From positions 1 through 64,000 of the forward strand of contig JAFEBU010000053.1 of the NCBI GenBank assembly GCA_018242505.1: 64,000 nucleotides of DNA, written 5' to 3'. This stretch comes from Pseudomonadota bacterium. Its GTDB lineage: Bacteria > Pseudomonadota > Alphaproteobacteria > Reyranellales > Reyranellaceae. Positions 44,513 through 52,523 of the stretch are shown piece by piece. Positions within the stretch are counted from its first letter, which is position 1. Each line of letters opens with the position of its first letter. The notes below the pieces were generated by a model. The model worked only from the letters and a program-made list of their open reading frames with translations. It did no database searches and had not been told where the DNA came from. A program made the position numbers and the translations under genes.

Positions 44513-46096
44513 CTAGAGAATAAGTTCAATCAGGTAGGGGCCGTGCGCTGCGAAGCCTCGATTGAGCTGTCGCACTAGCCCATCCAGATCGGTCGCCTTG
44601 CCGGCTTCGACACCATGGGCTTTCGCCATCGCCACCCAGTCGATCTGCGGACGGTCGAGCGTCAACATATCGATCGAGCGCCGGCCCGGGTTGGCGATAC
44701 CGACGCGCGGCAGTTGCGCCCGAAGAATCTGGTAAGCGCGGTTGGACATGATGATGGTGGTGATGTCGAGATTCTCGCGTGCCATCGTCCACAAGGACTG
44801 AGTCGTATACATGGCGCTTCCGTCGCCCGAGAGACATAAGACCTGGCGATCCGGACAGGCGAGGGCCGTGCCGATCGCTGCAGGCATGCCAAATCCGATC
44901 GCGCCGCCGGTGTTTTGCAGCCAATCATGAGGGGCGGCAGCACAGGTGATACTGGCGAAGCCTCGTCCGGTCGTCACGGCTTCGTTGACGACAATGGCGC
45001 CCTCCGGAAGCAGCGCGGTAATGGCGCGCGCGATACCTTCCGGGGACAGCGCCCCGGTTGGCCGATCGGGCTTCGTCGTAGCTTGCGGTTCAACATCATG
45101 GATGTGGGCGCCGACAGCATCGGCGAGCGTTTCGAGTGTTCCGATCAGATCGTCGTCCACCGATGCGAGGTTGAAGAAACGGCAATCCGGCCCAGTCAGC
45201 ACGTTGGAACGGTCGGGAAACGCGAAGTTGGAAACGGGCTGGTGCGTACCGCACAAGACGACCCGCTCGATCTCCTTTAATGCCTCGATGGCTTGTTCGC
45301 CGGCGTAAGGTACGCTCGGTACCTCGAAGCGGCCGGCACCCCGTTCGCTGCGCGCGCTCGAGATGGGCGAGCGTAGCTTGCAGCCAGTCTTCGCTGCGAT
45401 GGCCGCCGCAATCTGCTTGCCGCGTGCGGTCATGGCGCCGCCGCCGATCAGCAGCAGGCTCGTCGCACCTTCCTTCAAGGCCCGAGCAGCTTCCGCGATA
45501 GCCTCGGGTGCCGCGCTCTTGTTGGCGGCGGGGGGATGGACGGCAGCGGCCTTGCCGCTACTCGGGGCCCACGCAATGTCGGCCGGCACGATTAAAGTCG
45601 AGATCTTACCAGCACCCCGGCGTGCTTCGGTGACGGCGGTCGCGCCGTCGGAACCCAGCTCTTCGACACTGCGCGTCGTGCGGATCCAATGGGATACCGG
45701 CCGAGCGAAGCCTTCGATGTCCGCGGTCAAGGGCGCATTGTAGGCAAGGTGGAAGGTGGCATGCTCACCGACGACATTCACGATGCCTGAACCACCTTTC
45801 CTGGCATTGTGGAGGTTGGCCGAGCCGTTGGCGAACCCTGGACCAAGATGGAGCAGGGTGGCGGCTGGCTTACGGGCCATGCGGTAATAGCCGTCCGCAG
45901 CGCCGGTCGCGACGCCTTCGAAGAGCGCCAGCACGCAGCGCATGCCGTCGGAGCGGTCGAGCGCGGCGACGAAATGCATCTCGGACGTTCCAGGATTGGC
46001 GAAGCAGACATCGATGCCGCCCCCGACCAGGGTCGCGACGAGGCTGTCGGCACCGGTCTTGCTGATTGCTCCATCGTGGGAATGCGCCTGATCCAT
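44513..46096 (-). CDS. ThDP-dependent enzyme, acetolactate-synthase/benzoylformate-decarboxylase-like
   Basis: The ~527-residue protein has the three-domain ThDP layout: N-terminal Pyr domain with the activating glutamate (VLALFEGVATGAADGYYRMA) and an early GGGIDVCFANPGTSEMHF, a central domain, and a C-terminal PP domain (VLCLSGDGSAMYTTQSLWTM ... MSNRAY, the GDG-N metal motif). It is probably a 2-oxo-acid decarboxylase or a carboligase rather than biosynthetic IlvB, because no IlvN partner or branched-chain genes are nearby. ATG 46096 follows AGGCGG; ATG 46102 is also possible. It is divergent from FAD oxidase 2, sharing the operator at 46158. Confidence 0.85.
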   Translation of the reverse strand: MDQAHSHDGAISKTGADSLVATLVGGGIDVCFANPGTSEMHFVAALDRSDGMRCVLALFEGVATGAADGYYRMARKPAATLLHLGPGFANGSANLHNARKGGSGIVNVVGEHATFHLAYNAPLTADIEGFARPVSHWIRTTRSVEELGSDGATAVTEARRGAGKISTLIVPADIAWAPSSGKAAAVHPPAANKSAAPEAIAEAARALKEGATSLLLIGGGAMTARGKQIAAAIAAKTGCKLRSPISSARSERGAGRFEVPSVPYAGEQAIEALKEIERVVLCGTHQPVSNFAFPDRSNVLTGPDCRFFNLASVDDDLIGTLETLADAVGAHIHDVEPQATTKPDRPTGALSPEGIARAITALLPEGAIVVNEAVTTGRGFASITCAAAPHDWLQNTGGAIGFGMPAAIGTALACPDRQVLCLSGDGSAMYTTQSLWTMARENLDITTIIMSNRAYQILRAQLPRVGIANPGRRSIDMLTLDRPQIDWVAMAKAHGVEAGKATDLDGLVRQLNRGFAAHGPYLIELIL

Positions 46097-46157
46097 TACC
46101 ATCCGCCTATGTTGATTGTGGCGGCATGATTATCTGGCTGGCGTCAACTGTCTAACA

Positions 46158-46180
46158 AAAATAGAACGTCGTTCGTTTTT
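46158..46180. promoter_or_regulatory. IclR-type operator, copy 2
   Basis: AAAATAGA, spacer ACGTCGT, TCGTTTTT: the left arm and spacer ends are identical to copy 1 at 35744, and the right arm has one break (TCG for TCT). It lies in the 138-bp divergent promoter region between the ThDP enzyme (leftward) and the second FAD oxidase (rightward), where one bound dimer could control both. Confidence 0.75.
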
Positions 46181-46234
46181 TGTTGCGAGCCGATTTCCGC
46201 TGGTCTCTAGTCTGGTGGTTCAAGGAGCGGTTCG

Positions 46235-47566
46235 ATGTATTTGCCATTGCAGGATGACGAGAAATTGCCTCGGACGGCGTTCACCGCAAAAGGCGGTGCC
46301 GAGCTCGGCCTTTCCGAGCTAAGTGGCGCGCAGAGCGCTGACGTGCTCGTCATCGGAGGTGGCATCGGCGGGTGTTCGGCCGCACTGCATGCAGCCGAGG
46401 CCGGCTCGAAGGTCATCCTGCTGGAAGCCCACAAGATTGGGTGGGGCGCCTCGGGCCGCAACGGCGGCCATGTGGCGCCGGCCACCAAGCACGATCCCGA
46501 TGAGATCATCGCAAGATATGGTACGGCGGCGGGGCAGCGCTTGATTGATGCGGCGGAAGAAGCGCCAAAGGTCGTTGCCGACCTGATCGCGCGACATGAG
46601 ATCGATTGCGAATTCTCGGTGCCTGGCATTGTTTCTGCGGCGCATACGCCGACAGCGCTGTCGTCGATGGCTAAGCGCGTCGATTATTGGGCCTCGCGAG
46701 GCCGTCCGGTTGAAATGCTCGATCGCCGGCAGGCCGCTGCCACGATCGGCAGCGACTATTATCTCGGTGCTTGGCTCGACCGACGCGGCGCCAAGCTCAA
46801 TCCACTGGCCTATGTGCGCGGGTTGGCCAGCGCAGCCATTAAAGCGGGGGCCACGCTCTACGAGAACACGAAGGCGCTCAACCTTACGAAGCGGACAGGC
46901 AAGTGGGTGGTTAAGACGCCGCAAGGCGAGGTGCGGGCCGACACGGTCTTCCTCTGCACCAATGCTTACACGGACAATCTATGGCCGGGGCTGCGCCAGA
47001 CGATTGTCTCTGTGCGTGCCTTCCAGTTCATGACGCGGCCACTGCGCGACAACGTCCTCAAGACCATCCTGCCCGGCGGTCAGCCGATGACCGACTCACG
47101 CCGCTTGTTGTCGGGCATTCGCCTGCACTCCGACGGGCGGCTGCAGTTCGGCGGACAGGGGCCCGCCTTCGGCCCGCAGGGCGAGCCCGCCTGGCGACCG
47201 ACACTCGGCCGCCTACAGAAGATCTTCCCGCAGCTCGGCGAGATCGAACCCGATTTCTGGTGGACGGGCTTTATGGCCATGAACAGCGACAACAGCTGGC
47301 ATATTCATGAATTGTCGTCGGGCCTGCTGGCAATGCTGGGCTGCAATGGCCGCGGCGTGGCGCTGGCTACGATCTATGGTCGCGAACTCGCACGCTATGC
47401 CCATGGTGCGCCCGCTTCGGACTTCGTGCTGCCGCCGACGCCGCCACGGCGCATCTTTGCCCACAGTATGGTCGAGCCCTTCGTGTCGGGCCTCATCCAA
47501 TACTATGCTTTTCGCGACGCCGTCGAAATTCGCCGTCTCGAGCGCACCAATCCCGTTACGAGCTGA
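46235..47566 (+). CDS. FAD-dependent amine/amino-acid oxidase (DAO family), paralog 2
   Basis: The 443-residue protein has ADVLVIGGGIGGCSAALHAA, GWGASGRNGGHVAPATKHDP, DTVFLCTNAYTDNLWPGLRQ and GCNGRGVALATIYGRELA. It is almost colinear with paralog 1 at 43139, including the unusual 'CTNAYTDNLWPGL' block, so the two arose by duplication. It starts at ATG 46235 with GTTCAAGGAGCGGTTCG upstream. It is the first gene rightward of the shared operator and precedes paralog 3 by about 11 bp. The substrate is likely an amine or N-alkyl amino acid similar to that of its siblings. Confidence 0.88.
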   Translation: MYLPLQDDEKLPRTAFTAKGGAELGLSELSGAQSADVLVIGGGIGGCSAALHAAEAGSKVILLEAHKIGWGASGRNGGHVAPATKHDPDEIIARYGTAAGQRLIDAAEEAPKVVADLIARHEIDCEFSVPGIVSAAHTPTALSSMAKRVDYWASRGRPVEMLDRRQAAATIGSDYYLGAWLDRRGAKLNPLAYVRGLASAAIKAGATLYENTKALNLTKRTGKWVVKTPQGEVRADTVFLCTNAYTDNLWPGLRQTIVSVRAFQFMTRPLRDNVLKTILPGGQPMTDSRRLLSGIRLHSDGRLQFGGQGPAFGPQGEPAWRPTLGRLQKIFPQLGEIEPDFWWTGFMAMNSDNSWHIHELSSGLLAMLGCNGRGVALATIYGRELARYAHGAPASDFVLPPTPPRRIFAHSMVEPFVSGLIQYYAFRDAVEIRRLERTNPVTS

Positions 47567-47577
47567 GGGGGGTGCTC

Positions 47578-48885
47578 GTGCCCGCGGTGCCGATGAATGA
47601 TCCAGAAGGAACACCCACATCCTATTGGGCAGCGACGGCGCCGGCGGGCCCGAACATCCCGACGTTCGACGGCAGCGAGCGGGCAGATACCGTCGTCGTT
47701 GGCGCCGGCTATACCGGCCTGTCCGCTGCTTTGCACCTTGCGCAACGCGGCAGCTCGGTGCTGGTCCTGGATGCGCACGAACCGGGGTGGGGCGCGTCTG
47801 GCCGCAACAATGGGCAGGTAGTTGCGGCACTCAAGCATGAGCCGCATGAAATCGAGGAGCGCTTCGGCAAGGAACGCGGCGGCGAGCTGATCCGCGTGAT
47901 CGGCAACGGGCCGGATCTTGTGTTCGGGCTGATCGAGCGATACGGGATGGAATGCAGCGCCCGGCGATCAGGCATCCTCACTGCGGCCCACTCGGCTACG
48001 AGCCTCGCCGATCTGCAGCGACGAGTGGAGGTTTGGATGCGCCGTGGCGCGCCCCTGCAGCTGCTGTCGCGCGCCGAGCTGGAGTCCCGTAGTGGCACGG
48101 GTTTCTATGTCGGCGGATGCCTCGACCCGCGCGGCGGCGCGATCAACCCATTGGGGTATGCACGTGGACTGGCGGCCGCCGTTCTTCGGGAAGGCGGCCA
48201 GATCCGGCAAAAGGCGCATGTGAACAGCATTGTCCGCGCTGCATCTGGTTGGCGCGTCAATCTCGATCGCGGCAGCGTCGTGGCTTCGCGTGTGATCCTC
48301 GGCACCAACGGTTACACTGACGATCTGTGGCCGGGCCTTAAGAAGACCTTCCTGCCCGCACGAACTCCGCAACTCGTCAGCAAGCCGCTGCGGGACAATG
48401 TGCGCAAGTCGATCCTGCCTGGCGGCCAGATCATGTCGGACACGCGCTACCTGACGGTCGGCGTGCGCATGCACGCGGACGGGCGAATGCATCTTGGCGG
48501 CGGCGGCGGTACGGCCGGCGCCGATCGGCCGGTGCTTTACGAACAGTTGCCCAAGGAGGCGCGCGCGCTCTACCCGCAGCTCGGAGACGTCGAATGGGAA
48601 TTTCGCTGGAGTGGCTTCATGGCGATGACACCCGACCGCTATCCCCGTCTATTCGAACTTGCGCCCGACGTCGCTGCCGCCTTGGGCTACAGTGGGCGAG
48701 GAATCTGCACCGCCACCATTATGGGGCGGGAGCTTGCGCGTTGGGCAGCAGGCGACGCCGGCATCGATGACCTTGCGTTGCCAGTTTCGACGTTTCGCAC
48801 TTTGCCTTACTACGCCCTGCGCGGTCCAATTATCGAGGGCACGGTGCTATTCCACACTTTGCGAGACCGTCTTTCGCCCGCCTGA
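47578..48885 (+). CDS. FAD-dependent amine/amino-acid oxidase (DAO family), paralog 3
   Basis: The ~435-residue protein has ADTVVVGAGYTGLSAALHLA, GWGASGRNNGQVVAALKHEP, RVILGTNGYTDDLWPGLKKT and GYSGRGICTATIMGRELA. It is more diverged than paralogs 1 and 2. Possible starts are GTG 47572, GTG 47578 and ATG 47593; GAGGGGGG directly before 47572 makes 47578 the best spaced. The C-terminus ends soon after YYALRGPIIEGTVLFHTLRD. It is the last gene before the third operator and the ABC importer. The set of three suggests different stereo- or chain-length specificities. Confidence 0.87.
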   Translation: MPAVPMNDPEGTPTSYWAATAPAGPNIPTFDGSERADTVVVGAGYTGLSAALHLAQRGSSVLVLDAHEPGWGASGRNNGQVVAALKHEPHEIEERFGKERGGELIRVIGNGPDLVFGLIERYGMECSARRSGILTAAHSATSLADLQRRVEVWMRRGAPLQLLSRAELESRSGTGFYVGGCLDPRGGAINPLGYARGLAAAVLREGGQIRQKAHVNSIVRAASGWRVNLDRGSVVASRVILGTNGYTDDLWPGLKKTFLPARTPQLVSKPLRDNVRKSILPGGQIMSDTRYLTVGVRMHADGRMHLGGGGGTAGADRPVLYEQLPKEARALYPQLGDVEWEFRWSGFMAMTPDRYPRLFELAPDVAAALGYSGRGICTATIMGRELARWAAGDAGIDDLALPVSTFRTLPYYALRGPIIEGTVLFHTLRDRLSPA

Positions 48886-48919
48886 TGGCCCAAGGAGGGG
48901 GGCAGCGGGTCTCGTTTAC

Positions 48920-48942
48920 AAAATAGAATGATGGTCTATTTT
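48920..48942. promoter_or_regulatory. IclR-type operator, copy 3
   Basis: AAAATAGA, spacer ATGATGG, TCTATTTT: both 8-bp arms are perfect inverted repeats and the spacing is exactly that of the sites at 35744 and 46158. It lies in the 113-bp gap between FAD oxidase 3 and the first permease gene of the amino-acid importer, about 57 bp before its ATG, a normal operator position. Confidence 0.78.
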
Positions 48943-48998
48943 GCTCTTGCGGGTCTGGAATCGAGTGCTATCGTTCATAAGGGTGCGACCGGGGGTAA

Positions 48999-49667
48999 AT
49001 GGCCTACGACTGGAATTTCTCGATTGTCTTGCACTACCTGCCGAAAATTCTGGAAGGCGGTGTGAAGACACTTGCCCTCGCAGGCTCCTCGATCGCCATC
49101 GCAGCCCCAGTAGGCGTTCTCCTGGGCATCGTGCGCCATCAACGCGTGCCCTTTCTGCGTGTTCTTGCCGTCATCTATATCGATTTCTTCCGCACGTCTG
49201 TCGCGCTCGTGCTGATTTGTTGGTGCTACTACGCCCTCCCAGTATTGATCGGCGTCAACCTCAGCACTTTCACCGCAGTCACCATCGCAATTTCTCTGCA
49301 GAGTTCGGCGTACATGGCTGAACTCACGCGAGCCGGACTACAGTCGATCTCCGTCGGGCAATGGGAAGCTGGCCGTGCCTTGGGAATGCCTGGCCGTACC
49401 CGCTTGAGGTACATCATCCTGCCGCAGGCGGTGCGGAGAATGATCCCCGTCTTTTTTCTCCTAATCATCGAAATTGCGAAAACGACAACCCTTGCCGGTG
49501 TCGTCACCTATCCGGAAATCGTCTACGAGGCCTACCGCGTCGCCACGGAGATATATCGGCCAATCGAAACCTTCACGATCGTCGGAGCGGTCTGCTTCAT
49601 CTTCCTTTTCACTGCGAGCCGGATCGCTCTCTACCTTGAACGGCGTTTCGCGGTGGTGGAACGGTAG
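48999..49667 (+). CDS. Polar amino-acid ABC transporter permease 1 (HisM/GlnP-like)
   Basis: The 222-residue integral membrane protein has the His/Glu/Gln/Arg/opine family pattern: GGVKTLALAGSSIAIAAPVG, VLAVIYIDFFRTSVALVLIC, SSAYMAELTRAGLQSISVGQ, WEAGRALGMPGRTRLRYIIL and PQAVRRMIPVFF. Four to five transmembrane helices are visible. It starts at ATG 48999 after GGGGGTAA, downstream of an IclR-type operator. It pairs with permease 2 and the ATPase at 50349 to form an importer, presumably for the amino acid or amine used by this island. Confidence 0.93.
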   Translation: MAYDWNFSIVLHYLPKILEGGVKTLALAGSSIAIAAPVGVLLGIVRHQRVPFLRVLAVIYIDFFRTSVALVLICWCYYALPVLIGVNLSTFTAVTIAISLQSSAYMAELTRAGLQSISVGQWEAGRALGMPGRTRLRYIILPQAVRRMIPVFFLLIIEIAKTTTLAGVVTYPEIVYEAYRVATEIYRPIETFTIVGAVCFIFLFTASRIALYLERRFAVVER

Positions 49668-49675
49668 GTGCCGGG

Positions 49676-50356
49676 ATGACCTACCATTGGGACTTCGGAT
49701 TCCTGCTGCAGCTCGGACCCTTGCTGCTCCAAGGGTTGATGAACACCGCTAAACTTTGGGCCGTGGCGCTTGTGTGTGGATTGGCGATTGGCTTGGTCGT
49801 TGGTGTTTTCCGTACTTCGCCCTCGCGTACGTTACGCGTTATTGGCACCTTCTACGTCGAAACGATCCGCAATACGCCGGGCTTGGTCCAGTTGATCTGG
49901 ATTTTCTACGCACTGCCAATTCTGACCGGCCTGCAAAGCTCGCCGTGGATCGCTGCCGTGGTGTCGTTATCAATCTATGCGGGCGCATATTCTGCGGAGA
50001 TCTATCGAGCTGGCATAGCTTCGGTCGAGCTTGGGCAATGGGAAGCGGCAAGGGCTCTCGGCTTCGGTTACATCAATCAAATGCGCTATGTGGTGCTGCC
50101 CCAAGCGCTAACGCGGATGGTTCCGGCTTTTGGGAATCGCGCAATCGAACTGGCAAAAGCGACAACTTTGGCATCGACAATCGCGTTCGGCGAGCTGCTG
50201 TACACGGCAAAGATAATTGCCGAAGATCAGTATCGGCCGCTCGAGACCTATACGGCGCTCACTCTTCTGTTCACCGCGGTCCTGCTTCCCCTGAGTTATG
50301 CGACCATTCAGCTGGAAAGGCGGCTCGGTAAAAAAGGAACCCTCCACCGTGAATGA
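49676..50356 (+). CDS. Polar amino-acid ABC transporter permease 2
   Basis: The 226-residue protein is similar in layout to permease 1: LLLQGLMNTAKLWAVALVCG, IGTFYVETIRNTPGLVQLIW, SIYAGAYSAEIYRAGIASVE, GQWEAARALGFGYINQMRYV and LPQALTRMVPAFGNRAIELA. The 'E-I-R-G...GQ-EA' loop docks with the ATPase. It starts 8 bp after permease 1 and overlaps the ATPase gene by eight bases. The heterodimeric permease pair is typical of the HisQM type. Confidence 0.93.
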   Translation: MTYHWDFGFLLQLGPLLLQGLMNTAKLWAVALVCGLAIGLVVGVFRTSPSRTLRVIGTFYVETIRNTPGLVQLIWIFYALPILTGLQSSPWIAAVVSLSIYAGAYSAEIYRAGIASVELGQWEAARALGFGYINQMRYVVLPQALTRMVPAFGNRAIELAKATTLASTIAFGELLYTAKIIAEDQYRPLETYTALTLLFTAVLLPLSYATIQLERRLGKKGTLHRE

Positions 50357-51146
50357 AGTATTGCGCCTGGAGGGGCTAACGAAGTCCTACGGCAATGTGC
50401 CTGTACTGAAGGGCATTGATTTGACGGTGCGCCGGGGTGAGACGGTCTGTCTCATCGGCGCCTCAGGGTCGGGGAAGAGCACTCTTTTAAGGTGTGTGAA
50501 CTTTCTTGGGTATCCGACCAGTGGCCGCATTTTTTTGGAGGGGAAACTGGTCGGTCGAGAGATTACCGATCGCAGTGGAACAAAACTGGTGAAATACAGG
50601 GAGGCGGAGCTCTGTTCGGTGCGAGCGCACGTCGGAATGGTCTTCCAGCAGTTCAACCTGTTCCCGCACATGACGGCCGAGGAGAACGTCATGATCGCGC
50701 CTATCAAGATTCGTGGCTTAACGAAATCGCAGGCTCGTGATCTGGCGGCAGTCCATCTAAAGAAAGTCGGCATTCTCGAGAAGGCGCGAAGCTACCCAGG
50801 CCAGCTATCTGGCGGACAACAGCAGCGAGTGGCGATCGCACGAGCGCTTGCGATGGAGCCAGCGATCATGTTGTTCGATGAAGCGACGTCGGCACTTGAT
50901 CCGGAACTCGTGGGAGAGGTGCTGCTTGCCATGCGGCAGCTGGCGCAAGATGGAACGACCATGCTTGTCGTCACGCACGAACTCGGATTTGCCTACAACG
51001 TAGCGCACCGCGTCGCCTTCCTCCACGAGGGGACAATTCATGAAGAGGGTACGCCGGAAGAAGTGCTGGTGAAGCCTTGCAAGTCCCGGACGCAAGACTT
51101 CCTTCGAGGTCATACGACATTCCGCATGCCCGAGCCGAAGCTCTAA
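50349..51146 (+). CDS. Polar amino-acid ABC transporter ATP-binding protein (HisP/GlnQ-like)
   Basis: The 265-residue ATPase has Walker [10 protein letters not shown], the Q-loop [12 protein letters not shown], the signature LSGGQQQR, Walker [16 protein letters not shown], and [13 protein letters not shown] with the switch His. These are diagnostic of the polar amino-acid subfamily. The GTG at 50349 is preferred because it places the start near permease 2's stop; the frame is open upstream to 50298 inside that gene. It ends 57 bp before the binding-protein gene. Confidence 0.93.
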   Translation: MNEVLRLEGLTKSYGNVPVLKGIDLTVRRGETVCLIGASGSGKSTLLRCVNFLGYPTSGRIFLEGKLVGREITDRSGTKLVKYREAELCSVRAHVGMVFQQFNLFPHMTAEENVMIAPIKIRGLTKSQARDLAAVHLKKVGILEKARSYPGQLSGGQQQRVAIARALAMEPAIMLFDEATSALDPELVGEVLLAMRQLAQDGTTMLVVTHELGFAYNVAHRVAFLHEGTIHEEGTPEEVLVKPCKSRTQDFLRGHTTFRMPEPKL

Positions 51147-51203
51147 CGGGGCAGCCGATCGTCGCTAAAAAGGTGAAACGTCAAAAAGCAGAGGAGCAGG
51201 GAT

Positions 51204-52082
51204 ATGGTTGATCAATCAAGGCGTAACATCGCGTTGGGAGCCACCGTTGCCGCAGTGGGGGCCGGAGCTCTACTGGCCAGCCGCAAGGCTGTCGCCCAAC
51301 CGGCAAAATCGACGTGGGAGCAAATCGCGGAGAACAAAGTATTGCGTATGGCAGCGCCGATTTCCGAGCCGTTTTGCTTTAAGGACCTGACCAACAGCGC
51401 CAAGCCTGGCGCGGTCAAGATCGGGGATACAACTTGGCGCGGTATTTCTGTCAATATCTGCAAAGAAATGGCGGATGCGCTCGGTGTACAACTGAAACTC
51501 GTCGAGACGACCTACGGCAATGGCGTCGCCGGTTTGCAGGCCAACCAATTCGATCTCATGTTTGCCCTTGACGGCACCGTGAAGCGTGCCGTCGTCGTCG
51601 ATTTCGTGCCGCAGGGCATCTTCATGTATGGCACGGCCATCCTGAGCAAGGCTGGCACGGACATCACGACGTGGAAAGCGATCAACGATCAGAAACTCCT
51701 GATCGGATTGCCGGTTGGAACGACTATGGAAACAGAGACGATGCGTCGTGCGCCCGATGCCAAGCTCGATCGCTTCCAGAACTACAACGAGATGATCGCA
51801 GCCTTCCAGGCGGGCCGCGTGCAGGCGATTTCGGGATCACTGACCGGTATGACTTTGGCGAGTGCCCGTATCCCCAATTCTATCGTCACGATGCCAAACC
51901 CGCCGGCATTGTTCCCAGCGACGGCCGCGATCCGGCAGGACGTCGATCCTCGGTGGCGCAACTTCCTGACGACATCTTTCGCGTATCTCGCGAATTCAGG
52001 TTTCGTCCAAAAAGCGCTAGATGAAGCCTATTCTTTCAGAGGCGTCGACGTTACCAAACTTCAGCCGATCGTCGTTCGATAA
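51204..52082 (+). CDS. Amino-acid ABC transporter substrate-binding protein (family 3)
   Basis: The 292-residue precursor has a short twin-arginine-like leader (SRRNIALGATVAAVGAGAL, cleavage near AVAQ). The family 3 periplasmic-binding fold follows: KVLRMAAPISEPFCFKD, GISVNICKEMADALGVQLKL, LQANQFDLMFALDGTVKRAV and GLPVGTTMETETMRR. The Asp/Arg pair of classical amino-acid binding is partly altered (LDGTVKRAV where T.ER. is common), so the ligand may be unusual. It closes the four-gene importer operon behind operator copy 3. Confidence 0.9.
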   Translation: MVDQSRRNIALGATVAAVGAGALLASRKAVAQPAKSTWEQIAENKVLRMAAPISEPFCFKDLTNSAKPGAVKIGDTTWRGISVNICKEMADALGVQLKLVETTYGNGVAGLQANQFDLMFALDGTVKRAVVVDFVPQGIFMYGTAILSKAGTDITTWKAINDQKLLIGLPVGTTMETETMRRAPDAKLDRFQNYNEMIAAFQAGRVQAISGSLTGMTLASARIPNSIVTMPNPPALFPATAAIRQDVDPRWRNFLTTSFAYLANSGFVQKALDEAYSFRGVDVTKLQPIVVR

Positions 52083-52523
52083 AGTCACGCAGCAACGCGG
52101 CGCGCGTCATTGGTGTGGCAGGCTAAGGACGCTTTGACGTCGACATTTGAATCACGAGGTCAGTTGGATATCTGATGGCTGGCCTTGTCCATGTTTGCAG
52201 CGTAACCTTTGCACATGCAAAACGCTTGAAAGCGATTGGGCCCCGGTCGCGAACAGTTGCCATTGGAAAAGCGATTCCACCAATTCTTCGAGCGTCAGGC
52301 ACGTTCAGACCAAGTGATGCCGCCGGCGCATCGTTCTAGTGATATCGTAAGTGGCGATCTACAAGCGCGGGGAGTCCTGATCGTAGAGGTGGCACGATCG
52401 GGCTGGCCAATGCTGGGCGCAGTTGTTGGAATGCCGAACAAATGGCAGCTGGTGCCTAGAACGACCATGCTGTGCGCCCCAATTGTCAGGGAGTAGAATG
52501 AGAGTTCACTAGTGGAGACATCC
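52083..52523. other. Intergenic stretch with two palindromes before the class III aminotransferase
   Basis: No convincing gene is visible; the open frame at 52236-52496 has no recognisable domain. Two adjacent perfect inverted repeats are present: TTTGCA-CA-TGCAAA at 52208-52221 and CGCTT-GA-AAGCG at 52223-52234. They look like an operator region, possibly of LacI type, about 290 bp before the aminotransferase start. The rest shows nothing. Confidence 0.45.

Noticed and set aside
44513-46096. Biosynthetic acetolactate synthase (ilvB)
   Set aside because: No ilvN or branched-chain genes nearby, and the catabolic, operator-linked setting and sequence favour a decarboxylase/carboligase of another function.
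46158-46180. LexA box interpretation of the GAAC...GTTC-like core
   Set aside because: Alphaproteobacterial LexA sites have GTTC-N7-GTTC or GAAC-N7-GAAC spacing. Here the arms are 3 bases apart and the same 23-bp design recurs only in the catabolic island next to an IclR gene.
52236-52496. An 86-codon open frame before the class III aminotransferase
   Set aside because: No ribosome-binding site, no recognisable domain, and it overlaps a likely regulatory region.
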